A stretch of 64,000 nucleotides of DNA from Affinirhizobium lemnae (GCF_022968395.1 NZ_JALJQZ010000013.1:1-64000), one strand, 5' to 3'. Positions 53,751-64,000 are shown, counted from the stretch's first letter. Program-made: numbers and translations. Notes: a model not told the origin generated them from the sequence alone.

Positions 53751-55073
53751 TCAGGCAGTCAGGCGATTCAGTGCCGCTTCGACTGTCATCGTTTCACGAG
53801 CACCCGTTTTCCGTTCCTTCACCTCGACCTCACCCGTGGCCCCGGAGCGCGGACCAACAATGAGCTGTACCGGAACGCCGATGAGATCCGCTGTCGCGAA
53901 CTTGGTTCCAGCACGGTCGTCGGTATCGTCATACAAGACGTCGAGACGGGCATTGGTCAGACCGTCGTACAACTGTCCACAGACCCGATCACAGGCTTCG
54001 TCACCCGCTTTCATGGTAATGACCATCGCGTCAAACGGCGAAACCGAAGCAGGCCAGATGATTCCGTTCTCGTCATGCGAGGCTTCTATGATGGCAGGAA
54101 CAAGGCGCGTCGGCCCAATGCCATAGGATCCCATGTGGACCAGATGCTCCTTGCCATCCGGCCCCTGTACTTTCGCACCCATGGGTTCGGAATACTTGGT
54201 TCCGAAATAGAAAATGTGGCCAACCTCGATACCACGGGCAGACAGGCGGTCCCCTTCCGGAATGGCGTTGAATGCAGCTTCATCATGCATTTCCGAAGTG
54301 GCAGCGTAGGCGGATGTCCACTTTTCGAAGATGGCCTGCAATCCAGCGACATCATCGAAATCAGTATTCTCACCAGGGATATCGAACTCGATAAAGCTCT
54401 TGTGCGAATAAACTTCCGATTCGCCGGTATCCGCGAGAATGATAAATTCGTGGCTGTGATTGCCGCCGATGGGGCCCGTATCCGCGCGCATAGGAATGGC
54501 GCGCACACCCAGGCGGGCAAATGTGCGGAGGTAAGCTACGAACATCTTGTTGTAGGAGTGAAGCGCACCTTCGCGCGTCAGATCGAAGGAATATGCGTCC
54601 TTCATCAGGAATTCGCGAGAGCGCATCGTGCCGAACCGTGGCCGGATTTCATCACGGAACTTCAGCTGAATATGATAAAGGTTCAGCGGCAGGTTCTTGT
54701 AGGATTTGACATAGGAACGGAAGATATCCGTGATCATTTCCTCATTCGTCGGACCATAGAGCATGGGACGATCCTGCCGATCCTTGATCCGCAGCATTTC
54801 CTTGCCGTAGGCATCGTAGCGCCCGCTTTCCTGCCACAACTCCGCAGACTGCAATGTCGGCATCAGCAACTCGACTGCGCCGGCACGATCCTGTTCCTGC
54901 CGCACGATGGCATTGACCTTGTCGAGCACACGCTTGCCGAGCGGTAACCAGGAGTAAATGCCCTGGCTCTGCTGGCGGATCATCCCCGCACGAAGCATGA
55001 GACGATGCGAGACAATTTCAGCCTCCTTGGGATTTTCCTTTAGGATCGGCAAAAAGTAGCGGGAGAGACGCAT
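53751..55073 (-). CDS. proS: Prolyl-tRNA synthetase, short form
   Basis: 440 residues from ATG 55073 ([20 protein letters not shown]). Class II motif 1 lies in [20 protein letters not shown], motif 2 in RFRDE-type [20 protein letters not shown], motif 3 in [20 protein letters not shown]. It is about 130 residues shorter than the E. coli enzyme (572) because the INS editing domain between motifs 2 and 3 is absent, as in alphaproteobacteria and mitochondria; trans-editing factors usually compensate. A C-terminal anticodon-binding domain is present. Confidence 0.94.
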   Translation of the reverse strand: MRLSRYFLPILKENPKEAEIVSHRLMLRAGMIRQQSQGIYSWLPLGKRVLDKVNAIVRQEQDRAGAVELLMPTLQSAELWQESGRYDAYGKEMLRIKDRQDRPMLYGPTNEEMITDIFRSYVKSYKNLPLNLYHIQLKFRDEIRPRFGTMRSREFLMKDAYSFDLTREGALHSYNKMFVAYLRTFARLGVRAIPMRADTGPIGGNHSHEFIILADTGESEVYSHKSFIEFDIPGENTDFDDVAGLQAIFEKWTSAYAATSEMHDEAAFNAIPEGDRLSARGIEVGHIFYFGTKYSEPMGAKVQGPDGKEHLVHMGSYGIGPTRLVPAIIEASHDENGIIWPASVSPFDAMVITMKAGDEACDRVCGQLYDGLTNARLDVLYDDTDDRAGTKFATADLIGVPVQLIVGPRSGATGEVEVKERKTGARETMTVEAALNRLTA

Positions 55074-55332
55074 TGCGTTTTCCGTAGTTGTAAGCTGATC
55101 CCGAATGACAGGAATCAGCAATTGAAAAAAGCGAGAGAGTTGAGGGCTACATAGCGGTTTAGCGTGTCAATTGGAACCCGCTACGCTGGTCAAAGGCGTG
55201 TTCACACACAGCGGAAAAGCGATGATTTGCAGCCACCCACGCCACAATTGCGCCAGTTCTGTGACGAAAAGTATGACATATGCGTTATTGGAAAAAAATT
55301 ATGGGAGTGTGTCAAAACTGTCAAAAAGGCTA

Positions 55333-55360
55333 GTGACAAAGCTCAAACGTTAAGCTAGGT
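55333..55360 (+). promoter_or_regulatory. Candidate promoter of the intergenic sRNA
   Basis: GTGACA at 55333-55338 and CTAGGT at 55355-55360 are spaced 16 nt, fitting the rhizobial sigma-70 consensus CTTGAC-N17-CTATAT loosely. A transcript would start near 55367. Confidence 0.45.
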
Positions 55361-55366
55361 TCGGCT

Positions 55367-55512
55367 CATAAAAGAGGCAGGGAGTTCAAATCTTTGCCAA
55401 TCGCGGTCAAGTCTTGGGAGGATCAGATCTTAGGCGCGCTCGTACGCAGCCCCGGTAACGGTTGAAGATCACGCGAAACTTTGAACAAGGCGTTTTCGCC
55501 TTGTTTTTTTTT
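55367..55512 (+). ncRNA. Candidate trans-acting sRNA between proS and DUF1467 gene
   Basis: About 146 nt from a likely promoter (55333-55360) to a strong intrinsic terminator: AACAAGGCG, TTTT, CGCCTTGTT and then T8-T9 (55484-55512). Internally GATCTT and AAGATC pair to close an arm that contains CCCCGG and GTAACGG. No plausible protein gene uses this stretch. From memory, a conserved rhizobial sRNA family (alpha-r9) sits next to proS; I cannot verify that this is it. Confidence 0.5.
55484..55512 (+). terminator. Intrinsic terminator of the sRNA
   Basis: Perfect 9-bp stem AACAAGGCG/CGCCTTGTT with a TTTT loop and a run of T through 55512. It has no coding gene just upstream on the plus strand, which is why an sRNA is proposed. 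Confidence 0.85.
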
Positions 55513-55665
55513 GCTTATTCGATGCGTCATATACATTCTACGCCACATCTTGCCGCAATTTCTGGCGCTCTTGCAGCCCTTCTATAGCGCGGAGCACTAT
55601 GCACCCCGCACGTCTCTGCTGTCAAAATTCAAACTGAATGCGGGCCTACCTGCAGAAGGGTCGCG

Positions 55666-55944
55666 TCAGGTGCGGCCAAAATCCGGAACGATGCGCGGTA
55701 GAGAATTCATACTGAAGCCAAAATATGTCGACGCGACATACCATGCGCCATAAATCGCTGCTGAAATGACACTGGTAAGCAGAACAACGCGCGCGCCACG
55801 AAATCGAGCCGGGGCGCTTTCAACAGTTCCAAGCACCACTTCGTTTTCATCAGCCTGCGTTCTCAGCCCGATTGGCAACACCATGAACAGCACAGTCCAC
55901 CAGATAATGAAATAGACTGCAAAGGCAGACATAAACTGAGTCAC
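55666..55944 (-). CDS. DUF1467 family membrane protein
   Basis: 92 residues from GTG 55944, with GAGAGG four bases upstream. The N-terminal helix FAVYFIIWWTVLFMVLPIGLRTQ and second helix VVLLTSVISAAIYGAWYVAS are diagnostic of DUF1467. The family occurs in alphaproteobacteria in the nuo-birA-rnj-mce-proS region. Its function is unknown; an association with complex I assembly is only suggested by location. 223 nt separates it from mce, occupied mostly by a RIME-like repeat. Confidence 0.88.
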   Translation of the reverse strand: MTQFMSAFAVYFIIWWTVLFMVLPIGLRTQADENEVVLGTVESAPARFRGARVVLLTSVISAAIYGAWYVASTYFGFSMNSLPRIVPDFGRT

Positions 55945-56167
55945 TGGGCCTCTCCTGATCCCTGAAACAATTGCGCACTCGGATTGCGGCAGGCTGGCCA
56001 GTCTCCGCGCAACAATACCCCATATTTGTTTGATCGCACAGGCGCAAACCAGTGAGCTTGATCGTTATGAAGCGGAGCTGTTTGGCCGCAGCCCCGCAGA
56101 CTTACCATTTCCCCGCTTTGTATTCACTGCGTCAATCGGTCCATCTGCGGATGAGCCTGTCGCGCTT

Positions 56168-56272
56168 AAAGCGTGTCGCAATTTTTAAGATTCGCTCCTG
56201 ACGCTTTATCTCTTTGTTTTGTCGCATGTCGTTATCGCAAAACCGCGGCGCACTTTTGCGCGACATGCTTTA
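56168..56272. repeat. RIME-like 105-bp intergenic repeat, copy C
   Basis: AAAGCGTGTCGC to CATGCTTTA, 105 bp, nearly identical to copies A and B in its second half (GTCGTTATCGCAAAACCGC core, then GCGCACTTTTGCGCGACATG). The left half differs most (CAATTTTTAAG). It lies between the DUF1467 start and the mce stop. Confidence 0.85.
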
Positions 56273-56295
56273 GTGGTCGGCGGTCTTGTCTGCGT

Positions 56296-56700
56296 CTAGA
56301 CCTGTTCAAGCTCGATCAAGGTTCCCTGGAAGTCCTTCGGATGCAGAAACAGTACAGGTTTGCCGTGGGCACCGATCTTCGGTTCACCGGAGCCAAGCAC
56401 CCGAGCGCCCGCTTGGCTTAGCTGGTCCCGCGATGCGAGGATATCCTGCACCTCGTAGCATATGTGGTGCATGCCACCGGATGGATTTTTTTCCAAAAAG
56501 GAGCGAATTGGTGAATCGTCACCAAGCGGCTCCAGCAGTTCAATCTTCGTATTCTCCAACTCCACAAAAACGACCGTTACGCCATGTTCCGGAAGAGCCT
56601 GAGGCTGCGAGATCCGCGCGCCCAATGTATCACGGTAACTGGCAGCCGCGACACCAAGGTCTGGAACGGCAATTGCGATATGGTTCACTCTACCAAGCAT
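56296..56700 (-). CDS. mce: Methylmalonyl-CoA epimerase
   Basis: 134 residues of the vicinal-oxygen-chelate fold. It interconverts (R)- and (S)-methylmalonyl-CoA in propionate metabolism. Metal-ligand motifs are VNHIAIAVPDL (His), VVFVELENTKIELLEPLG, GGMHHICYEV (His) and FQGTLIELEQ (Glu). It lies 100 nt downstream of rnj on the same strand. The mutase is not in this window. Confidence 0.93.
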   Translation of the reverse strand: MLGRVNHIAIAVPDLGVAAASYRDTLGARISQPQALPEHGVTVVFVELENTKIELLEPLGDDSPIRSFLEKNPSGGMHHICYEVQDILASRDQLSQAGARVLGSGEPKIGAHGKPVLFLHPKDFQGTLIELEQV

Positions 56701-56800
56701 CCATTTCCTCCGTTCCTAAAATCAATTCGGCACATCTCGCTCGATTTACGAGTCCCAACTAAACCTCCTGGGCGTCGCCGTCGCTGCTCTCTGGCGCTTA

Positions 56801-58471
56801 TCAGGCCATGCGGTTGACGAACACCGTGACCACAGGTTTTTTGCCCCAGGCGTTATTCGCCGCTGAACGAACGGAGCGGCGCACCGCCTCTCTCAGCGTG
56901 TCCAGATCCTTCCGACGACTGCGCGGGATGCTTTCGACAGCTCCAAGTACAGCGTCATAGAGCGTGTCCTCCATATCCTCGCCCTCGTCATCATATTCCG
57001 GAAGACCGAAGGGTACTACATCGGGATCGCCGATGAAATCATATCGCGCATCCAGCAAGACACTGACCGCGACATGGCCAACATAAGCAAGCTTTTTGCG
57101 ATCAGATATGCCCATTTCATCTATATCGCCGATGAGCTTGCCGTCCTTGAAGATGCGGCCATGAGGTGCGTCATCGATGACTTGAACATCACCGGGCGCA
57201 AGGCGCAAAATATTGCCGTTTCGAACACGGGGCACGATCCCGATCCCGGCACCACGCGCCAAATCTGCCTGGGCCGTCAGATGCGCTGCCTCGCCGTGCA
57301 CCGGAACCAATACCTGCGGGCGAATCCACTCGTACATCTTCAGCAATTCGTTACGACGCGGATGACCGGAAACATGAACGAGCGCCTGAGAATCTGTCAC
57401 AATCTTGATGCCCTGGTCAATCAGGCCGTTCATGATCTCGAGAATGGCTTTCTCGTTGCCCGGAATCGTTCTCGATGAAAAGACGACCGTATCGCCGGCC
57501 GCCAACGCCACGTGGCGCATCTCATCACGGGAAAGTTTGGCGAGTGCCGCACGCGCTTCGCCTTGGCTGCCAGTCAGGATGACGACCACTTTATCGCGCG
57601 GAATGTAACCATATTCATCTTCAGCGATAAACGGCTTGATTCCTGCCATCAGCCCAACGTCGCGGGCGACATTCACCACCCTCTTCAACGACGAGCCAAG
57701 CAGGAGAACCTCACGACCCGCGGCCTCGGCAGCCTGGGCGATTGATCGGATGCGGCCAACATTGGAGGAAAAGGTCGTAATCGCGACGCGGCCTTCTGCC
57801 TGTTCGATAACCTGACGCAGACCTTCAGACACAGCCTCTTCCGAGGGAGAGACACCGTCACGAACTGCATTCGTCGAATCGCACATCAGTGCGAGAACGC
57901 CTTCATCGCCAATGGCGCGGAAACGATTCTCATCAGTGAGAGGCCCGAGCGATGGCTCCGCATCAATCTTCCAGTCGCCGGTATGAACAATGTTGCCAAG
58001 CGAAGTGCGGATCACAAGCGACATCGGCTCGGGAATCGAGTGATTGACACCCACCGCTTCGATTTCAAACGGACCGATGTTGACGCGGTCACCTGCCTTG
58101 AAGATGGTGATCGGGATATCTGCCCGCGTTCCTTCATAATCCCGCTTTGCCTCAAGCATGCCAGCAGTGAACGGAGACGCATAGACGGGCACATTCAAAC
58201 CGGGCCATAGATCATTCAGCGCGCCGTAATGGTCCTCATGCGCGTGCGTGATAATGATTGCTTTCAACCGGTCGCGCTGCTTGGCGAGAAAAGAGATATC
58301 CGGCAGGATCAGGTCCACTCCGGGCAATTCCGGCCCTGCGAACGTTACTCCGCAATCTACCATGATCCACTGGCGCTTCTCAGCCGGGCCAAAGCCATAA
58401 AGGGCGAGATTCATACCAATCTCACCCACGCCGCCCAGTGGCAGAAATACCAGTTCGTCCTGTTTCGCCAT
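56801..58471 (-). CDS. rnj: Ribonuclease J
   Basis: 556 residues from ATG 58471 (MAKQDELVFLPLGGVGEIGM). Beta-CASP metallo-beta-lactamase RNase with 5'-3' exonuclease and endonuclease activity. Zinc motif ITHAHEDHYGALNDL, later ligands in IVHTGDWKID and LMCDSTNA, beta-CASP motifs in VILTGSQGEARAALAKL and HVSGHPRRNELLKMY, PVHGEAAHL. Alphaproteobacteria use RNase J to trim the 5' end of 23S rRNA. It follows birA by 7 nt. Confidence 0.95.
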   Translation of the reverse strand: MAKQDELVFLPLGGVGEIGMNLALYGFGPAEKRQWIMVDCGVTFAGPELPGVDLILPDISFLAKQRDRLKAIIITHAHEDHYGALNDLWPGLNVPVYASPFTAGMLEAKRDYEGTRADIPITIFKAGDRVNIGPFEIEAVGVNHSIPEPMSLVIRTSLGNIVHTGDWKIDAEPSLGPLTDENRFRAIGDEGVLALMCDSTNAVRDGVSPSEEAVSEGLRQVIEQAEGRVAITTFSSNVGRIRSIAQAAEAAGREVLLLGSSLKRVVNVARDVGLMAGIKPFIAEDEYGYIPRDKVVVILTGSQGEARAALAKLSRDEMRHVALAAGDTVVFSSRTIPGNEKAILEIMNGLIDQGIKIVTDSQALVHVSGHPRRNELLKMYEWIRPQVLVPVHGEAAHLTAQADLARGAGIGIVPRVRNGNILRLAPGDVQVIDDAPHGRIFKDGKLIGDIDEMGISDRKKLAYVGHVAVSVLLDARYDFIGDPDVVPFGLPEYDDEGEDMEDTLYDAVLGAVESIPRSRRKDLDTLREAVRRSVRSAANNAWGKKPVVTVFVNRMA

Positions 58472-58478
58472 TACACGT

Positions 58479-59249
58479 TCATTCCGTTTCAAGAAGAAAA
58501 ACATCGCCCGCAGCAATATGGTGCAGGCGGTTATCGGTCTCCAGTATCAGAAGTCCATCATCATCGATACCAACAAACACACCATCCAAAGACCGGGCCG
58601 GCAAATTAACGCGGATCAAGGTGCCTATTCCACATGCAGCGGACCGCCACAAACGGGTTACCGCAGCCACGCCGTGACCGTGATCCCAGATGTTCAAGAT
58701 CTGGATCATCTCGTCAAACAGGTGCGTAAACACCTCTCCAGCCGAACTCGTAGCGCCCTGCTCTTGCAAAGAGGTCACGCCGTAAGGTGCTGTTTCGGGA
58801 CGATGACGAATATTGATCCCGATGCCACAGACAACAGCACGGCGGCCATCGGGAAGAATTTCAGCTTCGAGGAGAATGCCGCAAGATTTCTTGCGCCCTA
58901 TAAGAACGTCATTCGGCCACTTGATCTCAACAGCTTCTGCGGTCGCTGGCAAAACCCTCCGCAGCGTCCCGTGAACAGCCAGTGACACGGCCAGCGGAAG
59001 TGAGCTCAGGAGTTCAGGTGGTGAAGGATCGATCAGGAGGAGACTTGCGTAAAGATTGCCGGTTTCAGAGGTCCATGCCCGTCCCCGACGTCCTCTGCCT
59101 GCTGTCTGGCGCTCGGCAGTAATCCAAAGTCCGGAGGCTTCGCCTTGACGAGCCCGCGTCAAACATTCCGTATTTGTGGAAGACACCTCGCCAAGTGCGA
59201 GGTGTCTGAAATGCTCGAGGGAGTAGGATCCCCCTCGTTCGTTGCGCAT
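58479..59249 (-). CDS. birA: Biotin-[acetyl-CoA-carboxylase] ligase, monofunctional
   Basis: 256 residues. The catalytic motif is AERQTAGRGRRGRAWTSETG with IKWPNDVLIGRKKSCGILLE, and a short C-terminal SH3-like domain follows. No DNA-binding helix-turn-helix precedes it, so it cannot act as a repressor of biotin genes, unlike E. coli BirA. It would biotinylate AccB (18254-18730). Its ATG overlaps the nuoN stop as TGATG. Confidence 0.94.
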   Translation of the reverse strand: MRNERGGSYSLEHFRHLALGEVSSTNTECLTRARQGEASGLWITAERQTAGRGRRGRAWTSETGNLYASLLLIDPSPPELLSSLPLAVSLAVHGTLRRVLPATAEAVEIKWPNDVLIGRKKSCGILLEAEILPDGRRAVVCGIGINIRHRPETAPYGVTSLQEQGATSSAGEVFTHLFDEMIQILNIWDHGHGVAAVTRLWRSAACGIGTLIRVNLPARSLDGVFVGIDDDGLLILETDNRLHHIAAGDVFLLETE

Positions 59250-60691
59250 CAGAAGAACGCCTTCGCAGCAGCTTCTGCGGCAAGACCAATCGGGCCGCCA
59301 AACAGCACATAGGCGGTGACGAAGAGACCCGAAATCCCGAAGACAAGTCTCAGTTCACCGGCAGTTCGAGCGAACTCGCCGTTTGCTGCGTCGAACCACA
59401 TGACCTTAACGATGCGAAGGTAGTAGTAGGCGCCGACAACGGAGGAGAGAACACCAATAATGGCAAGCGCGTACAGCTTCGCCTCGATCGCTGCAACAAA
59501 GACAAAGTACTTTGCAAAGAAGCCTGCCAGGGGCGGAATACCGGCTAGCGAGAACATGAGAGCCGTCAGAACCACCGCCATGAAGGGGTTCGTCGAGGAA
59601 AGGCCTGCCAGATCATCGACGCTCTCGAGAGCTGCGCCTTCCTTCCGACGCATCGACATGATGCAAGCGAAAGTACCAAGCGTCATGACCATGTAAATCA
59701 GCATGTAGAGGGCGACGCCGGAAACGCCGGTCTCCGAACCGGAGGCCAGGCCAACCAGCGCATAGCCCATGTGTCCGATCGACGAGTAGGCCATCAGGCG
59801 CTTGATGTTCTTCTGGCCAATCGCCGCGAAGGATCCCAGAAGCATGGACGCAATCGAGATGAAGACCACGACCTGTTGCCAATCCGCGAAAACAGGCATG
59901 AATGCATCTGTCACGATCCGCACGAAGATCGCCATCGCAGCGACCTTCGGGCCAGCTGCGAAAAACGCCGTGACCGGTGTCGGCGCGCCCTCATATACAT
60001 CCGGCGTCCACATGTGGAATGGAACCGCAGAAATCTTGAATGCAAGTCCGGCCAGGATGAACACAAGTCCGAAAACAACGCCAAGCGACCGCGTTTCTGC
60101 CGTCAGAACAGCCGCGATGTTGTCGAAGCCCGTATTGCCAGTGAAGCCATAGACCAGCGACATACCATAAAGCAGCATGCCCGAGGACAAGGCACCAAGA
60201 ACGAAGTACTTCAAGCCTGCTTCTGTTGAACGGAGGCTATCACGATTGATCGCAGCAACAACATACAGTGCAAGCGACATCAACTCGAGGCCAAGGTAGA
60301 GAGCGATGAGGTCGTTGGCCGAGATGAGCAGCATCATTCCCAACGTTGCAAGGGTCAGAAGCACCGGAAACTCGAAGCGATCCAACTGTTCCGACCGCGC
60401 GTTGCCGACCGTCATGATCATAGCTGTGATCGAACCGATCAGCGCGATGACCTTCATGAAGCGACTGAAGGAGTCGAGTACAAATGCGCCTCCCCAGGCT
60501 TCGCCCTGCATCGGAGAAAAGACCAGCCACAATCCGGCTGCGATCATGATTGCAGCGGCAAGTCCCGTCACAGTCGGAGCAGATTTGTCACCAGAGAAGA
60601 CACCGATCATGAGCAACGCAAGAGCACCAACCGCGAGGATCAGTTCCGGCGTCGAGATCTGCAGGCTCGTAATGAGAAGTTCAGCAGTCAT
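59249..60691 (-). CDS. nuoN: NADH-quinone oxidoreductase subunit N
   Basis: 480 residues from ATG 60691 ([20 protein letters not shown]); upstream in-frame codons are not NuoN-like. One of the three antiporter-like proton-pumping membrane subunits of complex I, with about 14 transmembrane helices. Conserved stretches are [16 protein letters not shown] (with the Glu), [20 protein letters not shown] (Lys region), [20 protein letters not shown] and [17 protein letters not shown]. Follows nuoM by 19 nt. Confidence 0.96.
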   Translation of the reverse strand: MTAELLITSLQISTPELILAVGALALLMIGVFSGDKSAPTVTGLAAAIMIAAGLWLVFSPMQGEAWGGAFVLDSFSRFMKVIALIGSITAMIMTVGNARSEQLDRFEFPVLLTLATLGMMLLISANDLIALYLGLELMSLALYVVAAINRDSLRSTEAGLKYFVLGALSSGMLLYGMSLVYGFTGNTGFDNIAAVLTAETRSLGVVFGLVFILAGLAFKISAVPFHMWTPDVYEGAPTPVTAFFAAGPKVAAMAIFVRIVTDAFMPVFADWQQVVVFISIASMLLGSFAAIGQKNIKRLMAYSSIGHMGYALVGLASGSETGVSGVALYMLIYMVMTLGTFACIMSMRRKEGAALESVDDLAGLSSTNPFMAVVLTALMFSLAGIPPLAGFFAKYFVFVAAIEAKLYALAIIGVLSSVVGAYYYLRIVKVMWFDAANGEFARTAGELRLVFGISGLFVTAYVLFGGPIGLAAEAAAKAFF

Positions 60692-60710
60692 TTGAAATCG
60701 TGTCCCCTTG

Positions 60711-62222
60711 TCAATGCACGACAAGTGCAAGTTTCTGCGCGGCCTGCAGGGCAGCGGAGTAGTTATTGAGCAGCAAATCGACGGATGCGGCAGTAGCATC
60801 GAAAACCGGTGCAGGATAGACGCCGAAGAAGATCGTCAGAACAACGAGCGGATACAGTATGATCTTCTCGCGTGTCGACAGATCGAGCAGACCCTTCAGG
60901 CTTTCCTTTTCCAGCGCACCGAAGATCACCCGACGGTAGAGCCACAGAGCATAGGATGCCGACAAGATCACACCCGTCGCTGCAAAAAGCGCAACCCATG
61001 TATTCGCGCGGAACACACCGATGATCGTAAGGAATTCGCCGACAAAGCCGGAAGTGCCTGGAAGACCGACATTGGCCATGGTGAAGACCATGAACGCAAC
61101 CGCATACTTCGGCATGTTGTTGACCAGACCGCCATAGGCCGCGATTTCACGGGTATGGAGACGATCATAGACGACGCCGACACAGAGAAAGAGCGCACCG
61201 GACACGATACCGTGCGACAGCATCTGGAAGATAGCTCCCTGCACACCCTGCGCATTCGCCGCAAAGATGCCCATGGTGACATATCCCATGTGAGCGACCG
61301 ACGAATAGGCGATCAGCTTCTTGATATCGTCCTGCATCATCGCGACGAGTGAGGTGTAGATGATGGCAAGAACAGACAGCGTGAACACGAAGGGAGCGAA
61401 GTAATCCGAGGCCAACGGGAACATTGCCAGAGAGAAACGGATGAACCCGTAACCGCCGAGCTTCAGCATTACACCCGCCAGGATAACAGACCCGGCTGTC
61501 GGTGCCTGAACGTGCGCATCCGGCAGCCAGGTATGCACCGGCCACATCGGCATCTTGACAGCAAAGGCCGCAAAGCACGCAAGCCAAAGCCAAGTCTGTA
61601 TTCCAGCGGGAAAGCCAAACTTCAGCAGTTCAGTGATATCTGTCGTGCCGGCCTGCCAGTACATCGCCATGATGGCCAGCATCATCAGAACTGAGCCGAG
61701 GAGCGTGTAGAGGAAGAACTTATAGGATGCGTAGACGCGATCCTTCCCGCCCCAGACACCGATGATGACGAACATGGGGATCAGGGTCGCTTCGAAGAAG
61801 ACGTAGAACAAGACGATATCGAGCGAGACGAAAACGCCGATCATCACGACTTCCAGAAGCAGGAAGGCGATCATGTATTCCTTGATACGCTTCTCGACAG
61901 ATTCCCAGCTTGCCAGAACACAGAACGGCATGAGGAACGTGGTGAGGATCACGAACAGCATTGATATGCCGTCGACACCCAAATGGTAGGCAATCCCGGT
62001 GTTAAGCCATTGATGCTTTTCTACCATCTGGAAACCCGGGTTCGAGTTATCGAACCCAATCCAGATCAGCAGAGACACCAAAAAGGTAACGACAGTCGTC
62101 CAGAGGGAAACATTCAGGATATTCCGGCGGCCGTGAGGACCGTCTTCCCGCGTCAAGAGCAGGAGAACGACACCAACGAGCGGCAGAAAGGTGACCGTTG
62201 AGAGAATCGGCCAATCGGTCAT
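60711..62222 (-). CDS. nuoM: NADH-quinone oxidoreductase subunit M
   Basis: 503 residues. Antiporter-like complex I subunit with about 14 helices. Signature regions are [20 protein letters not shown] (key Glu), [40 protein letters not shown] and [16 protein letters not shown]. The ATG overlaps the nuoL stop (TAATG), so the two are translationally coupled. Confidence 0.96.
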   Translation of the reverse strand: MTDWPILSTVTFLPLVGVVLLLLTREDGPHGRRNILNVSLWTTVVTFLVSLLIWIGFDNSNPGFQMVEKHQWLNTGIAYHLGVDGISMLFVILTTFLMPFCVLASWESVEKRIKEYMIAFLLLEVVMIGVFVSLDIVLFYVFFEATLIPMFVIIGVWGGKDRVYASYKFFLYTLLGSVLMMLAIMAMYWQAGTTDITELLKFGFPAGIQTWLWLACFAAFAVKMPMWPVHTWLPDAHVQAPTAGSVILAGVMLKLGGYGFIRFSLAMFPLASDYFAPFVFTLSVLAIIYTSLVAMMQDDIKKLIAYSSVAHMGYVTMGIFAANAQGVQGAIFQMLSHGIVSGALFLCVGVVYDRLHTREIAAYGGLVNNMPKYAVAFMVFTMANVGLPGTSGFVGEFLTIIGVFRANTWVALFAATGVILSASYALWLYRRVIFGALEKESLKGLLDLSTREKIILYPLVVLTIFFGVYPAPVFDATAASVDLLLNNYSAALQAAQKLALVVH

Positions 62223-64000
62223 TAGAGGGAACTCCCGAGCATCATCCAGGTGACGAGCGCAGCAATGCCGATGAGCATCGCGAACGCATAATGATAAAGA
62301 TAACCGGACTGAAGCCGGACAACACCGCGCGTCACATCCATGACGCGTGCTGCGATGCCGTTAGGTCCATAGGCATCGATGATACCCACGTCGCCGCGCT
62401 TCCAGAGGAAACGACCAAGCGCCTTGGCAGAGCGGACAAAGAGCAGATCATAAAGTTCGTCAAAGTACCACTTGTTCAGCAGGAACTGATATAGAACCCT
62501 GTGCTGCTCGGCGAGACGCTTCGGTGTTTCCGGCGACTTGATGTACATGAACCAGGCGGTAACGAAACCCGTCAGCATGGCAACGAATGGGCTCCACTTC
62601 ACCCAAAGCGGTACATGGTGAAACTCTTCGAGAATTTCATTCGTCGGCAGTGTGAACAGGGCACCCTTCCAGAACTCGTTGTACTCGTGCCCGAAGAAGT
62701 GACCTTCGAAGACGACACCTGCGAGGACCGCACCAACCGTCAAGAAGGCCAAGGGCAGAAGCATGACGAGCGGTGACTCATGGACATGGTGCATGACATC
62801 CGAGGAAGCCCGCGGCTTTCCGAAGAATGTGAGAAACGCCAGACGCCACGAATAGAAGCTCGTGAACAACGCGGCAATAACAAGCAGTATGAAAGCGAAG
62901 CCGGACACAGCCGAATGCGACGCAAAGGCCGATTCAATGATGACATCCTTGGAGAAGAAACCGGCGAAACCGATCATCGTCCCTGGGATACCCACGCCCG
63001 TCAGAGCCAGGGTACCGATCGTCATGGCCCAGAATGTGTATGGAATATGCTTCCGCAGCCCGCCCATGTAACGCATGTCCTGCTCGCCATCCACAGCGTG
63101 GATCACGGAACCGGCGCCCAAGAAGAGAAGGGCCTTGAAGAAAGCATGCGTGAACAGATGGAACACAGCAGCACCGTAGGCACCGACACCCAGAGCAACG
63201 AACATGTAGCCAAGCTGCGAGCAGGTCGAATAGGCAATGACACGCTTGATGTCATTCTGCACGAGACCGACTGTTGCCGCGAAGAAGGCCGTGATCGCAC
63301 CGATGATTGTGACAACTGTCAGCGCATCTGGCGACAGTTCAAAGATCGGCGACATACGCGCAACGAGGAAGACGCCAGCGGTAACCATCGTAGCCGCATG
63401 GATGAGCGCCGAAACCGGGGTTGGTCCCTCCATGGCGTCCGGAAGCCATGTGTGCAAGAGAAACTGCGCGGATTTACCCATGGCGCCCATGAACAGAAGC
63501 AGGCAGACACCTGTCAGTGCATGTGCTTTGTCCAAATGCATGCCGAACAGGTTGATGACTGCCTGGTTGGCATCTGCTGAGCCCGCAGCCGGAAGATAGG
63601 TCGGGGCCGTTGCGAAAATGGTCTCGAAATTGATGGATCCGAATAGAACGAAAACACCGGAAATGCCGAGTACAAAACCGAAGTCGCCGACACGGTTGAC
63701 GATGAAAGCCTTCATGGCCGCCGCAGACGCAGAGGGCTTCTTGAACCAGAATCCAATCAGCAAGTAAGAGGCCAGACCAACACCTTCCCAACCGAAGAAC
63801 ATCTGAGCCAAGTTGTCAGACGTCACCAGCATGAGCATCGCGAAGGTGAACAATGAGAGGTAGGCGAAGAAACGCGGCCGATGCGGATCGTGGTGCATGT
63901 ATCCAATGGAATAGATATGCACGAGTGTCGAAACGGAATTCACGACCACGAACATGACCACGGTCAATGTATCGATCCGGAAAGCCCATTCGAAATCAAG
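62222..64000 (-). CDS. nuoL: NADH-quinone oxidoreductase subunit L (5' end beyond window)
   Basis: The visible 592 codons lack only the N-terminus, which lies to the right of the window. It is the largest antiporter-like subunit and carries the lateral helix at its C-terminus. Landmarks are [40 protein letters not shown] (key Glu), [20 protein letters not shown] and [19 protein letters not shown]. The frame is open to the last base. Coupled to nuoM. Confidence 0.96.
   Translation of the reverse strand, partial: LDFEWAFRIDTLTVVMFVVVNSVSTLVHIYSIGYMHHDPHRPRFFAYLSLFTFAMLMLVTSDNLAQMFFGWEGVGLASYLLIGFWFKKPSASAAAMKAFIVNRVGDFGFVLGISGVFVLFGSINFETIFATAPTYLPAAGSADANQAVINLFGMHLDKAHALTGVCLLLFMGAMGKSAQFLLHTWLPDAMEGPTPVSALIHAATMVTAGVFLVARMSPIFELSPDALTVVTIIGAITAFFAATVGLVQNDIKRVIAYSTCSQLGYMFVALGVGAYGAAVFHLFTHAFFKALLFLGAGSVIHAVDGEQDMRYMGGLRKHIPYTFWAMTIGTLALTGVGIPGTMIGFAGFFSKDVIIESAFASHSAVSGFAFILLVIAALFTSFYSWRLAFLTFFGKPRASSDVMHHVHESPLVMLLPLAFLTVGAVLAGVVFEGHFFGHEYNEFWKGALFTLPTNEILEEFHHVPLWVKWSPFVAMLTGFVTAWFMYIKSPETPKRLAEQHRVLYQFLLNKWYFDELYDLLFVRSAKALGRFLWKRGDVGIIDAYGPNGIAARVMDVTRGVVRLQSGYLYHYAFAMLIGIAALVTWMMLGSSL

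Noticed and set aside
55367..55512. 6S RNA, SRP RNA or tmRNA at this position
   Set aside because: The 5' and 3' ends do not pair to form the closing stem of 6S. The SRP tetraloop region and tmRNA tRNA-like parts are absent.

Overview
This 64 kb window is a chromosomal segment of an alphaproteobacterium, very probably a member of the Rhizobiaceae (Agrobacterium/Rhizobium-like). The evidence is DivK and PleD, an NDUFA12-type complex I subunit, a short ProRS, RNase E and RNase J side by side, an AidB-type acyl-CoA dehydrogenase, candidate LexA boxes of the GTTC-N7-GTTC type, a candidate TTAA-N7-TTAA CtrA box, and three 105-bp intergenic repeats that look like RIME elements. Almost everything is housekeeping. 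I see no prophage, IS element, CRISPR array or plasmid function.

Layout. 1-8963: start of tuf with tRNA-Gly and tRNA-Tyr, rlmB, a signalling operon (CheW-like protein, cofactor-less sulfite-oxidase-fold protein, hybrid histidine kinase, HD-GYP regulator) followed by a single-domain response regulator broken by an amber codon, tRNA-Thr, nadK, and prfB with its programmed +1 frameshift. 9081-17635: cell-wall genes mrcA and amiC, rne with a long leader, and a DsbA/Com1-like oxidoreductase. 17791-20709: aroQ, accB, accC, aat. 20785-27888 (minus): DUF2155 protein, NDUFA12, three GNAT acetyltransferases interleaved with gatC, gatA and gatB, and a UPF0173 hydrolase. 28063-42620: ruvX, a small membrane-protein pair behind a CtrA-like box, an AidB-like dehydrogenase, pyrB with a metal-site-less dihydroorotase homologue, plsY, dprA, topA, rnr, a DUF983 protein, an MFS transporter and rpmG. 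43421-47597: pleD and divK, a DUF3572 protein, a HAD-like protein and an L,D-transpeptidase. 47789-64000 (minus): dnaE, a tiny membrane-protein ORF behind LexA-type boxes, lolD, lolC, proS, a candidate sRNA (plus strand), a DUF1467 protein, mce, rnj, birA, nuoN, nuoM and part of nuoL.

How it fits together. Translation and its quality control are heavily represented: tuf, tRNAs, prfB, gatCAB for transamidation, proS, rpmG, rlmB, aat. So is RNA decay, with RNases E, R and J. Biotin-dependent fatty-acid synthesis (accBC, birA), lipoprotein export (lolCD) and complex I (nuoLMN, NDUFA12) are split between loci. PleD and DivK belong to the alphaproteobacterial cell-cycle circuit that acts on CtrA, and the HD-GYP operon would act on the same messenger, c-di-GMP.

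The most interesting candidate is a previously unlisted 28-codon membrane microprotein at 51392-51478. It has a good ribosome-binding site, and one LexA-type box sits between its probable -35 and -10 elements. This arrangement is reminiscent of SOS-induced division inhibitors such as Caulobacter SidA. Other points worth a look are the degenerate dihydroorotase, the structured rpmG-pleD intergenic region, the proS-DUF1467 sRNA, and a leader with mutually exclusive pairings upstream of the dsbA-like gene.
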